DNA of 16,775 nt, taken from JBDHUJ01 sp039809105. Its GTDB lineage: Bacteria > Patescibacteriota > Saccharimonadia > Saccharimonadales > UBA4665. The stretch covers positions 1 to 16,775 of the forward strand of contig JBDHUJ010000032.1 in assembly GCA_039809105.1 (NCBI GenBank), read 5' to 3'. How positions within the stretch are numbered: the first letter of the stretch is position 1; every line of letters begins with the position of its first letter. Below, piece after piece: positions 1 through 8,739 of the stretch. Made by a program: the position numbers and the translations under genes. The notes under the pieces were generated by a model. That model did not search any database, was not told where the DNA came from, and saw nothing but the letters and a program-made list of their open reading frames with translations.

Positions 1-47
1 ACCAGCCAGCACTTTTTATTCCCAGGAATATCTGGTAGTTTTGACAT
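1..47 (-). CDS. Probable transposase, N-terminal fragment (left copy)
   Basis: The ORF starts at an ATG whose complement is at 45-47, preceded by an SD-like GAGGAG 8 nt upstream, and leaves the window after 15 full codons, reading MSKLPDIPGNKKCWL. The identical peptide starts at 16729 in the opposite-facing copy. Its position just inside a terminal inverted repeat makes a transposase the likely product, but no catalytic motif is visible and this rests on context only. The single difference between copies within the 47 nt is a silent G/A near the window edge. Confidence 0.6.
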   Translation of the reverse strand, partial: MSKLPDIPGNKKCWL

Positions 48-121
48 TGGAACATCTCCTCTTTACTTGGTAGCTTTACATCTCCAAGTTTACGGGATGT
101 TCCGTTTTAGTTTAGTGAACC
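1..121 (-). mobile_element. Insertion sequence end, left copy (partial)
   Basis: Positions 85-121 are the exact reverse complement of 16655-16691 near the other end of the window, beginning GGTTCACTAAACTAAAACGG on the element's own strand. The element runs off the left edge. Between the terminal repeat and the ORF start lies a 23-nt spacer (62-84) that differs between the copies; the SD region and ORF start are then conserved again. Terminal inverted repeat, leader, SD and ORF at two sites is the layout of an IS. The family cannot be assigned because only 15-16 residues of the ORF are present. The element could end at 122, since one more base matches. Confidence 0.8.
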
Positions 122-178
122 TAGATGGGGTGGCGGCTGGTTCGGAAACGCTGCTTGTGGTAATCTGGTAGGTAAGAT

Positions 179-1420
179 ATGGCGAAGGTACTAGCAGAAC
201 TTTTGGGGGCAGCCGAACCGGGCTTTCGGCAACAGATTCAGCGGCTGGAGCAGGCGGCGGGGAAGCCCTCTGCCGACATTGCGCTGATGATGCAGGTGGT
301 AAACGAAAGCCGGGAAAAGATACGCGAACTTGGTCTGGACCCGCGTGACACGACAGGGCCGGAACTGTTCGAGGCGTTGCAGGTGCGGCTGCGCGAGGAC
401 GAAGCGCGCGTCCGCGAATCTCTCGGCGTTCTGGGAGCCGGTTCTTCGATAGAGGTGCTCGAAGCAGTCAAACGCAAACTCGACAAACTGGAGGTACACA
501 AACAGGCCTTCGTTATAAAACAATCCGTCATGCGCCAGTTACTCAAGAAGTTGCAGCCCAAAGCTACCATGAAAAAGCTCGGCTACCGCAGTATGGACAG
601 TATGCTCAAACACGAGCCGGTACCACAGCTGCTGGCTGCCACACTGCTCAGTGAATCGCACGACTGGCACACGAAGCGCCTGGAGGCGTACAAAAAGCTG
701 ACTGCCCGAGATTTTGAAACCAAGCAGCTAAGTGTGTATGTACCGACGGCAAAACAGTGGCCAAAACTGGCCGCTGCACACGTGGCACAGTACAAACACA
801 ATATGCTAGCACTCAGCGAGCTAGGGGCGGTCGTGCTGCTGCCCATGGAAGAAGATTTGCCGGGCTTGGCTATAACCACGCTACTTCTAGGCATCGATGC
901 CTTCAATGATATTCGCGCCCGCAGTTCGTTCCTAAAGCTGCAACAGGTTAAGCCCGACTTCGGCGATATCGTGCGCCAGACCATGCTGCAAGAGCCGGTC
1001 GCCCAGGCAGACCTGGCAGGGCAACCGCTACCGTGGAAGGTCGTGCAGTGGTTTTACGGCAACGACCACAGCGCCTACCATCCAGAAGTCTTCGAACCGC
1101 ACGTTCAGCCGGAAGACTTGCAGTGGCACGCCGCCGAAGATGTACTGGCAGATATGCACCCGGCACTCGAGTTCTGGCAGAACAGTCAGCTATTGGCGCT
1201 GTTGGACGAGGGCCAGCCGGTCTCTATGAACGTACTTGATGTGGCGCTGACGCTCTGCAATGGGTTCGACTACCCGCAGCGGGTCATCCACCACATGCGC
1301 GCGTCTCTGAGCCGTGAACTCATGGCGCGGTACTTACACCAGGATAACCTCCAAGCGATGTTGCTCGGCAAGCTTGACCAGCAACTCGCCCCTGAACTTG
1401 CCTTCGACCCCGGCGAATAG
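179..1420 (+). CDS. Unrecognised 413-aa helical protein
   Basis: I do not recognise this family. The 413-aa product looks soluble and mostly helical. It has no signal peptide, no membrane segment and no Walker or other familiar motif. Residues 16-130 are rich in charged heptad-like stretches and could form a coiled coil. The C-terminal half (about 300-370) is rich in His, Trp and acidic residues, without a clear metal-binding pattern. An in-frame TAA at 173-175 lies just upstream, so ATG 179 is the first possible start; GGTAAG before it is a poor SD. The terminal repeat of the left IS ends only 57 bp upstream, so the native promoter may have been displaced, although the reading frame is intact. 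The gene stands alone and the palindrome-rich gap follows it. Confidence 0.75.
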   Translation: MAKVLAELLGAAEPGFRQQIQRLEQAAGKPSADIALMMQVVNESREKIRELGLDPRDTTGPELFEALQVRLREDEARVRESLGVLGAGSSIEVLEAVKRKLDKLEVHKQAFVIKQSVMRQLLKKLQPKATMKKLGYRSMDSMLKHEPVPQLLAATLLSESHDWHTKRLEAYKKLTARDFETKQLSVYVPTAKQWPKLAAAHVAQYKHNMLALSELGAVVLLPMEEDLPGLAITTLLLGIDAFNDIRARSSFLKLQQVKPDFGDIVRQTMLQEPVAQADLAGQPLPWKVVQWFYGNDHSAYHPEVFEPHVQPEDLQWHAAEDVLADMHPALEFWQNSQLLALLDEGQPVSMNVLDVALTLCNGFDYPQRVIHHMRASLSRELMARYLHQDNLQAMLLGKLDQQLAPELAFDPGE

Positions 1421-1443
1421 CTTTGCTCTTGCCTCCTACATTC

Positions 1444-1471
1444 GTCATTCCCAACTCGATTGGGAATCCAG
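1444..1471. repeat. REP-like palindromic repeat, GTCATTCC type (copy 1)
   Basis: The repeat begins GTCATTCCC and forms an 8-bp perfect hairpin ATTCCCAA-CTCGA-TTGGGAAT (1447-1467), followed by CCAG. It is the same kind of element as those inside gatA (11640-11700) and gatB (14003-14028), which share GTCATTCC...GGAATC with compensating changes in the stem. Here it lies between genes, 23 bp after a stop codon. Confidence 0.75.
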
Positions 1472-1570
1472 TCTTGGTGCTTCCGCAGCCAGTCTCACGT
1501 GGGTCTGCGTATCCACGGACGTTGTAATACGGGACCAGCCACCCGTTGTACCTTTTTTCGTCTTTTTCCT

Positions 1571-1594
1571 GTTACTTTTGACCGCAAAAGTAAC
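1571..1594. repeat. Perfect 9-bp inverted repeat
   Basis: GTTACTTTT and AAAAGTAAC are separated by six bases. It follows a T-rich run (1553-1569) and lies 9 bp before the large palindrome at 1604-1732, so the two may belong to one repetitive or mobile structure. Function unknown. Confidence 0.6.
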
Positions 1595-1603
1595 CAAAAC
1601 TCT

Positions 1604-1732
1604 CGCTGCCTAGGTTCAAAAACTCGGTACCTGGAGGCTGCTTGTTCTCGACTGCTCCGGTCTAGTACAGGCCGTAGCCCGCATCAATCGGGACCAAGCA
1701 GCCTCCATGCAGCCGGGTTTTCGAGGGCAGCG
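1604..1732. repeat. Long imperfect palindrome, about 129 bp (MITE-like or structured RNA)
   Basis: The arms match from CGCTGCC (1604-1610) against GGCAGCG (1726-1732), through AAAAC-x-CGG (1620s) against CCGGGTTTT (about 1713-1721), to a perfect 13-bp core TGGAGGCTGCTTG (1632-1644) against CAAGCAGCCTCCA (1695-1707). Inside the core is a smaller CCCG/CGGG stem around 1678-1692. No ORF or transposase is present. A non-autonomous miniature element, or a folded RNA, would fit; the sequence does not decide between them. Confidence 0.6.
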
Positions 1733-1826
1733 ACCGACAGGGCAAGCTGTTACTACGTGTCCGGGGAGCTGTGTGGCCTGCGGCCACGGTTAAAATACGT
1801 CTGTGGGAGGCGGATGTTTCTCCGTT

Positions 1827-2564
1827 CTACGAGTGAGCGGGTTCGGGAGCAGTGTCGTCGGCGACAGGAGAGAACGCATTCGCCGTGTCGCGGTGGTGGT
1901 TCATGATGGCTTTTATGACCTGTATATCTTCGGTGATGGTATAGAGTGTCTCATCGCCCGGGCTTATGGTGTGGGCGCCTTCGAGCAGCTGCGATTTTAC
2001 GAAGTAATCCAGGTGCTCCCAGTAGTCGTTGCCGACCAGGATTATCGGTGCTAGCGGCATCTTTTTGGTCTGTATAAGCGTAATTATTTCGAACAGTTCG
2101 TCCAGTGTGCCGTAGCCGCCCGGGAAATAGACGTACCCGCTCGCGCCATACGCCAAGATGACTTTTCGGGTGAAGAAATAGCGGAACGGCATGGAATCGT
2201 TGGTGTATTCGTTCAGCGACTGCTCTTTCGGCAGCTGTATGTTCAGGCCTATAGAGCGGCCGCCGGCTTCGAGCGCTCCGCGGTTGGCGGCTTCCATAAT
2301 CCCACCGCCACCTCCCGACACGATAGCGTAGCCTTCGTCGCTCAGGGCTCCGGCAATTTCGCGGGCTTTCTGATACCAAGGGTGACTGGCGTCAAACCGT
2401 GCCGACCCGAAGAACGTTATGGTGTCGTTATACTTGTTTATCAGCTCAAAACCGTCGGCAAACTCGCCGTCTATACGGCTGAGCCGCTCCGAGGTTTCTT
2501 TTATAAGCTCTCTTTGTATTATCGCGCGTTTCGGCGACTGCGTCGGTTCGTCTGAAAGATCCAT
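1827..2564 (-). CDS. LOG-family (TIGR00730-type) Rossmann-fold nucleotide-binding protein
   Basis: The 245-aa protein carries the family signature PGGYGTLDE, matching PGGxGTxxE, preceded by the glycine-rich SGGGGGIMEAANRGA nucleotide-binding loop. LOG-family enzymes are phosphoribohydrolases that release a base from nucleoside monophosphates, and some are involved in purine salvage or cytokinin-like chemistry. The exact substrate here is unknown. The first 25-30 residues (MDLSDEPTQSPKRAI) are a charged N-terminal extension. The start at 2564 is chosen because TATACT lies 6 nt upstream on the minus strand and the family fold begins after it. The frame stays open to 2717, but that extension would run through the promoter and over the divergent gene. 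The C-terminal 20 residues are acidic, Ala/Pro-rich and probably disordered. Confidence 0.88.
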   Translation of the reverse strand: MDLSDEPTQSPKRAIIQRELIKETSERLSRIDGEFADGFELINKYNDTITFFGSARFDASHPWYQKAREIAGALSDEGYAIVSGGGGGIMEAANRGALEAGGRSIGLNIQLPKEQSLNEYTNDSMPFRYFFTRKVILAYGASGYVYFPGGYGTLDELFEIITLIQTKKMPLAPIILVGNDYWEHLDYFVKSQLLEGAHTISPGDETLYTITEDIQVIKAIMNHHRDTANAFSPVADDTAPEPAHS

Positions 2565-2570
2565 GGCTCT

Positions 2571-2576
2571 AGTATA
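2571..2576 (-). promoter_or_regulatory. -10 box for the LOG gene; leaderless start
   Basis: On the minus strand TATACT is followed by AGAGCC and then ATG. The 6-nt gap puts the expected transcription start at or next to the A of ATG. No clear -35 box is seen. Confidence 0.55.
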
Positions 2577-2583
2577 GCAAATT

Positions 2584-2613
2584 GCTTGTGTTTTCGATGG
2601 TTCTCCATATAAT
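2584..2613 (+). promoter_or_regulatory. Promoter for the 2679 surface-protein gene
   Basis: TTGTGT (2586-2591) and TATAAT (2608-2613) are separated by 16 bp. The surrounding 12-mer GCTTGTGTTTTC (2584-2595), followed after 10 bp by CATA, is repeated exactly in front of the next paralog (3388-3413). The transcript would have a leader of about 59 nt containing a CGCC-UUCG-GGCG tetraloop hairpin (2649-2660) and an SD AAGGA (2665-2669). Confidence 0.65.
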
Positions 2614-2678
2614 GACAGGGAGCGACTTAAACCAAACAGAGTAGTAAGCGCCTTCGGGCGTAAAAAGGATAGTAAGCT

Positions 2679-3377
2679 ATGCCACCACAAACACCAACAC
2701 CTCAGCCGCCCGGGCAATCACCTGCGTTCATGCCGCCGGGCTTCCCGTCGCAGCCGCCCGCAAACCCGTTGCCCACTCCCGACGCCACGCCACCTGCGCC
2801 GCAGCCGCCCAAAACGAACCGCGGGCTCATCATCGTCCTGTGCGTGGGGGTCGGCATCCTGTTTTGCGCCGGCAGTATCGTGCTAGTGCTGCTCGCCGTA
2901 AAAAAACCGAGTACCCCTGCTGCTAGTACGACGACCAACCAAGCAACCACTACTTCTCCTACGACTACCCCTAAAACGACGGCCACAGACACCAAAGACA
3001 AGGCGCTTTACATAGCTGGCTGGGGCGTCAGTATCAACTATAGTGGTGACGTGACGCTGACTTATGTGGCGGGAACGGCTGACAATGTGAAATTCCTGAG
3101 TTCCAAGGAGTTGGCAGCGGCAGACCCCACTTGTGCTGCCGATAGAGGCGGCGTGGGAACATTGCTGCGCGCCAAACTGGACGAAGTGGCGCACTTTTCC
3201 GTACATACACCGAGTGACATGACGTTGACCGGCAGGCAATACGCAGCCAAGTATCCTGACGAAACGGGAACCCTGGGTGACTACGTCTATACCTACGGCT
3301 TCTCCAGTAGTAATAGTTGCGTGAACGAGAGTGCGGCCAAACCGACGGTCGATGCCATCAAGTCACTCATAGAGTAA
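2679..3377 (+). CDS. Membrane-anchored surface protein with WGV-type ectodomain (paralog 1)
   Basis: The 232-aa protein has three parts. Residues 1-46 are Pro-rich and presumably cytoplasmic. Residues 49-74 are one hydrophobic membrane segment. Residues 75-107 are a Thr/Ser/Pro linker, followed by an extracytoplasmic domain from about 109. That domain shows IAGWGVSI near its start, a Cys in DPTC, then GTLLRAK, YVYTYGF and a second Cys near the end. The two following proteins (3485-4045, 4051-4620) share the WG[VI] motif, G-x-x-x-R and the two spaced Cys, so I call them paralogs, with a likely disulfide in each. Similar proteins are, as I recall, common and uncharacterised in Saccharibacteria. 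A surface or host-contact role is inference only. Confidence 0.8.
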   Translation: MPPQTPTPQPPGQSPAFMPPGFPSQPPANPLPTPDATPPAPQPPKTNRGLIIVLCVGVGILFCAGSIVLVLLAVKKPSTPAASTTTNQATTTSPTTTPKTTATDTKDKALYIAGWGVSINYSGDVTLTYVAGTADNVKFLSSKELAAADPTCAADRGGVGTLLRAKLDEVAHFSVHTPSDMTLTGRQYAAKYPDETGTLGDYVYTYGFSSSNSCVNESAAKPTVDAIKSLIE

Positions 3378-3387
3378 GGCGAATTCC

Positions 3388-3477
<90 letters not shown>

Positions 3478-3484
3478 AAGTATT

Positions 3485-4045
3485 GTGAAAAAACATAGCA
3501 ACGAATCCGGCTTCAGCGCCTTGGAAGTAATTCTAATCATTGTTGTCGTGGGTGTTATCGCCGGCGCAGGCTGGTTCGTCTGGCACAAGAGCCAAAGCAG
3601 CAAGACGGCTTCGTCGGACGCATCGCAGCAGACAACTGCGGAACAGACGAGTACTGCCGACGCTACCGATGAAAGTACGCTGACGATATCCGAGTGGGGC
3701 ATAAAAGTCACGGTTCCTGATTCGCTGAAAGGTGCGACATACGCCATTAAAGACGATGTGGCGGAGATTGATTCACCGGCGCAGGATGCCGTAACTACTT
3801 GCGGTACACAGGTGAACCCGAAGACTGCGTGGGGTATACAACGCTACGCAGCCGGTAAGGTAACTGCCGCTGACGGCTCTGCCATTAGCGACGCCGACGC
3901 CGAAAAGAACTCGGCCCTCAAACATATCGGTAACTATTTTTACAAGCGCGTCTACCCTATGGCTGGGTGCGAAGTCGCTTCTGACCAGACTTCTGCCATC
4001 GATACGGCGCAAACTTCATTATTTGAATCCCTGGTAAAGGAATAA
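3485..4045 (+). CDS. Type IV pilin-like protein with WGV-type ectodomain (paralog 2)
   Basis: The 186-aa protein starts with a short basic leader, then a prepilin-like site G9-F10 with Glu at +5 (GFSALEV) and a hydrophobic helix to about residue 33. This is the substrate pattern of prepilin peptidase and the type IV pilus machinery, or of a pseudopilin. A Ser/Thr/Gln-rich linker (about 36-62) leads to the ectodomain LTISEWGIKV, with Cys in TTCG and AGCE that may form a disulfide. The start is GTG, supported by SD-like GAAAGG 10 nt upstream and by alignment with the next paralog. At about 150 residues after cleavage it has the size of a minor pilin. Only 5 nt separate it from the next gene. 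Pilin assembly genes are not in this window. Confidence 0.82.
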   Translation: MKKHSNESGFSALEVILIIVVVGVIAGAGWFVWHKSQSSKTASSDASQQTTAEQTSTADATDESTLTISEWGIKVTVPDSLKGATYAIKDDVAEIDSPAQDAVTTCGTQVNPKTAWGIQRYAAGKVTAADGSAISDADAEKNSALKHIGNYFYKRVYPMAGCEVASDQTSAIDTAQTSLFESLVKE

Positions 4046-4050
4046 CCGTC

Positions 4051-4620
4051 ATGAAATCTCACGCAAAGCTTGTCCATAGCCAATCTGGTTTTAGTGCGCT
4101 CGAAGTGGTCTTAATCATTGTTGTCGTGGGTGTTATCGCCGGCGCAGGCTGGTTCGTCTGGCACGCTAAACAAACCAGCTCAGGCCAGTCAAGCAAGCAA
4201 TCAAGCTCGCAGACATCTCAGTCGAGCAACGACACTGAAAACTCGAGTGACCTTGGGGAGTCTTCGGCCGCGTATCTTACCGTCAGCGAATGGGGCGTAA
4301 AGATTCCTCTGAGCGAAACTACCAAAAATGTGAGCTATACCGTGGTAGACGGTACCCATGCGACTATCTCGGTAGCATCTCTGAATACTGGTTGTAGCGA
4401 TTCCAAAGCCGCCTCTACGGTCGGCGAGCTATACCGGGCGAAATCAGAATCGGATTTGGCGTCGGGCCAAGGAGTTCTTGCAAACGGGTATTACTATGAC
4501 TTTTACCTGCCGCAAGGAGCGTGCTCTACCGATTCGAAATACGCCGCAGATACGAAAACGGCCAGCGATGTCGGCATGAAGTTCGACACGGAAGCGGCAT
4601 CTATTACTAAAGCGGACTGA
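4051..4620 (+). CDS. Type IV pilin-like protein with WGV-type ectodomain (paralog 3)
   Basis: The 189-aa protein has the prepilin-like site G13-F14 with Glu at +5, then a hydrophobic helix identical over most of its length to that of the upstream gene. A Ser/Gln-rich low-complexity linker (about 41-75) precedes the ectodomain LTVSEWGVKI, which carries GELYRAK, YYYDFYL and Cys in NTGC and GACS. It follows paralog 2 by 5 nt with AAAGGA about 10 nt before the ATG, so the two are co-transcribed. A 53-bp stretch (4112-4164) is identical to 3534-3586, although the ectodomain-coding parts are strongly diverged. Product likely sits in the membrane or is processed into a pilus-like fibre; its binding partner is unknown. 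Confidence 0.82.
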   Translation: MKSHAKLVHSQSGFSALEVVLIIVVVGVIAGAGWFVWHAKQTSSGQSSKQSSSQTSQSSNDTENSSDLGESSAAYLTVSEWGVKIPLSETTKNVSYTVVDGTHATISVASLNTGCSDSKAASTVGELYRAKSESDLASGQGVLANGYYYDFYLPQGACSTDSKYAADTKTASDVGMKFDTEAASITKAD

Positions 4621-4695
4621 CCGCAAAAAGGCTGTGGCAAGACGGAAAATATTTGCAGTCCGGACGCTCACTCTCGCTAAAGTCGCTACTCTTGC

Positions 4696-4701
4696 TACAA
4701 T
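4696..4701 (+). promoter_or_regulatory. -10 box for uvrB; leaderless start
   Basis: TACAAT is followed by GTAGGG and then ATG 4708. The 6-nt gap predicts initiation at the start codon. No good -35 match is seen at 16-18 bp. Confidence 0.5.
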
Positions 4702-4707
4702 GTAGGG

Positions 4708-6678
<1,971 letters not shown>

Positions 6679-6717
6679 CATCTTTTGACGCCAAGGAATA
6701 TAAGATAAGCAGTTTTG

Positions 6718-6746
6718 TTGCGTACTGTGCCGGGTCGTCGTATGCT
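6718..6746 (+). promoter_or_regulatory. Promoter for the ATPase-solenoid unit
   Basis: TTGCGT (6718-6723) and TATGCT (6741-6746) are separated by 17 bp. ATG 6755 follows after 8 nt without an SD, so the mRNA should be leaderless or nearly so. Confidence 0.6.
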
Positions 6747-6754
6747 AAAGGGTA

Positions 6755-8728
6755 ATGAAACCGAGTAAATACCAAGGCATGCAGTACTGGTATGAACTGT
6801 ATTTGCTGCAAGACTCTTTCGATAAAGCGGCATGGCAGAAGATATTGCTCGGTATCTCGCAGTACATCGGCATCTTGGCGCAATGGAAATTGGTCGTAAA
6901 GATAGAGCACAATACCGTCCGTTATTTCGTAGGCACCAACCGGGATGTCGGACTACTTTCGAGTAATCTGTCCGGGGTTGTGCTTCGCCCAGTCGAGGGT
7001 GGGCAGGTTGCCATACCAGTCAGAGCAGGTACGGAGCACCTGGTGCAATACGTCACGAACGGCAGCTTGCTAGACATGCGCGAAAAATACCAGGTACAGC
7101 GCCACAAAGATCTGGATTATGCGGTGTTTTCGCTGCGTGCCGCCGGTCCGGAAAAGGCGCATGTCAGTCTGCTGCTGTATTTCAAAACACTTGCCGGTCA
7201 TCATACCGTGGCACACAAAACATCATTCAGTTTTCCGACGTCTTTGCTGGCGGTTGATTTCGAGGCTAACACCAAGTACCTGCGCGCCAAGCAGCCACAG
7301 TACCTAGATATCCAAAAAAGCCTCCATATACTGCAAAGTGACAATCTGAACGCTGTTTTCGAAGTCGATACGTTTCCGTACTTGCCGAACAATTACTATC
7401 TGCCACTGCAGAGCTACGACTTCGACAAACACTCGCTTATCATCGGTTCAAGCGGCAGCGGCAAATCGAAGCTCATAAGTCTTATGATAGACCGGCTCAA
7501 CAAAAGCACTGGGCAGCGGGCGAACTACCGGGTAGTGGTCATAGACCCGCATGCTGCGCTCGAGAGTGACCTCTCGGGAATAGAGGGTTCGCATGTGTTG
7601 AACTTTAAGGGTTCGGAGTCGGCGGAACTGTTCAGCGGTGCCGGGACGGACATATCTGCCGCCACTGAGCTTACGGGCACACTCTTCAAGTCACTGCTGG
7701 CCGAGCAGCACAATCCGAAGTTGGAACGGCTACTTCGTTTCAGTCTGTTTGTGCTCATGACCGCCCAGACGATGTCGCTACACCAGCTCAAGCGGTTTCT
7801 GACCGATATCGAATACCGCAACCAGATTCTGAAACATGTCGAAGGCTATGTGCCGGCCAACATTACCCAGTTCTTTGGTACCGACTTTAACGAATTGCGC
7901 AGCACCTACTACAACGAAACTATCTCCCCTATCGTCTCACTGGTAGACGAGATGCAGCTGCAGCCATCCCTCGGCGAGCAGAATGAAAATGCCCAGAGCA
8001 TCGCCTCGCTGGTGCGCAGTAACTTCCTGACAGTTTTTTCACTGAATAAAGTCAGCATGGGTGAAAAAGTGGTCAAAACCGTCGCCGGGCTGCTCATACA
8101 ACAGTTGTTTCTGCTAGCGCAAGCCCGGGCGTTTAACGAGAAAATTATCTTGGTTATAGACGAGGTTTCGGTGGTGCAGAACCCAGCCATCGCAAGCATT
8201 TTGGCCGAAGCGCGCAAATACAATCTGTTCGTCTTCCTGAGCCAGCAGTACTTCGGCCAGATTGACCGGCCGCTTCAGGAATCTATCTTCACCAACGTGC
8301 AGAATTACTACGTGTTCCGGGTTTCGGAAGAAGACGCCCGGGCACTCGAAGGTAACCTCACCATAGAGCTGCCACACGAAGTGGTCGAGACAGAAGCCGC
8401 AAAAGGGCTTAAGGAAAGCGATATCCGCGTCAAATTGCTGACGTCGCTGAACAGTCGCGAATGTTTCCTGAGGCTCTCGAGTCAGGGACAAATCCTACCT
8501 TGTGTCAAAGCGCGGACGCTGGAATACGTCGCCACTCCAGGCTACGACAGGCAAGCGCAGCTACATGCCTATACGGCACCGGCACAACTGCCATCGAAGT
8601 TCGTCGAGCAAAAAGCCGAACCGGTGCCAACCGAAACTGCGACAATCGGTGTGCCGCCAGGAGTAGGGTATGTGAGTGTCAAGGACATCCTGGCTAGCCA
8701 CTCAACGGGTAAGAAGAAGCTAAAATAA
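6755..8728 (+). CDS. HerA/VirB4-like P-loop ATPase
   Basis: The 657-aa protein has Walker A GSSGSGKS (residues 231-238), Walker B IILVIDE (D469-E470) and a following FVFLSQQY with the sensor-like Gln typical of the HerA-FtsK superfamily (VirB4, TraD-like, DUF87). Such ATPases form hexameric motors that move DNA or protein. Residues 1-220 form a conserved-looking N-terminal domain with no recognised motif and no membrane segment. The C-terminal about 80 residues are Pro/Ala-rich and probably flexible. Eleven nt separate it from the solenoid gene, so the two form one operon. No relaxase, NurA, VirB6 or pilus gene is nearby, so neither secretion nor DNA processing can be assigned. Confidence 0.85.
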   Translation: MKPSKYQGMQYWYELYLLQDSFDKAAWQKILLGISQYIGILAQWKLVVKIEHNTVRYFVGTNRDVGLLSSNLSGVVLRPVEGGQVAIPVRAGTEHLVQYVTNGSLLDMREKYQVQRHKDLDYAVFSLRAAGPEKAHVSLLLYFKTLAGHHTVAHKTSFSFPTSLLAVDFEANTKYLRAKQPQYLDIQKSLHILQSDNLNAVFEVDTFPYLPNNYYLPLQSYDFDKHSLIIGSSGSGKSKLISLMIDRLNKSTGQRANYRVVVIDPHAALESDLSGIEGSHVLNFKGSESAELFSGAGTDISAATELTGTLFKSLLAEQHNPKLERLLRFSLFVLMTAQTMSLHQLKRFLTDIEYRNQILKHVEGYVPANITQFFGTDFNELRSTYYNETISPIVSLVDEMQLQPSLGEQNENAQSIASLVRSNFLTVFSLNKVSMGEKVVKTVAGLLIQQLFLLAQARAFNEKIILVIDEVSVVQNPAIASILAEARKYNLFVFLSQQYFGQIDRPLQESIFTNVQNYYVFRVSEEDARALEGNLTIELPHEVVETEAAKGLKESDIRVKLLTSLNSRECFLRLSSQGQILPCVKARTLEYVATPGYDRQAQLHAYTAPAQLPSKFVEQKAEPVPTETATIGVPPGVGYVSVKDILASHSTGKKKLK

Positions 8729-8739
8729 CGGAGCAGACC

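Larger units (their letters stand above)
1421..1826. other. 406-bp gene-free stretch with several palindromes
   Basis: No convincing gene lies between the 413-aa gene and the convergent LOG gene. The stretch holds, in order, a REP-like hairpin (1444-1471), a perfect 9-bp hairpin (1571-1594), a long imperfect palindrome (1604-1732) and a 6-bp hairpin GTGGCC-TGC-GGCCAC (1773-1787). None is followed by a clean T-tract on either strand, so I do not call a terminator. No tRNA, tmRNA, SRP RNA or RNase P signature was seen. Confidence 0.7.

Noticed and set aside
1773..1787. GTGGCC-TGC-GGCCAC hairpin as a terminator of the LOG gene
   Set aside because: On the minus strand the T-rich run precedes rather than follows the stem, and on the plus strand there is no T-tract.
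1460..1906. 148-aa open frame on the plus strand
   Set aside because: It is a translation of palindromic repeats and then runs antisense into the LOG gene; composition is low-complexity and there is no promoter or SD.
2565..2717. Upstream extension of the LOG-family frame to 2717
   Set aside because: It would run through its own -10 box and over the start of the divergent surface-protein gene; ATG 2564 fits the leaderless pattern seen elsewhere.
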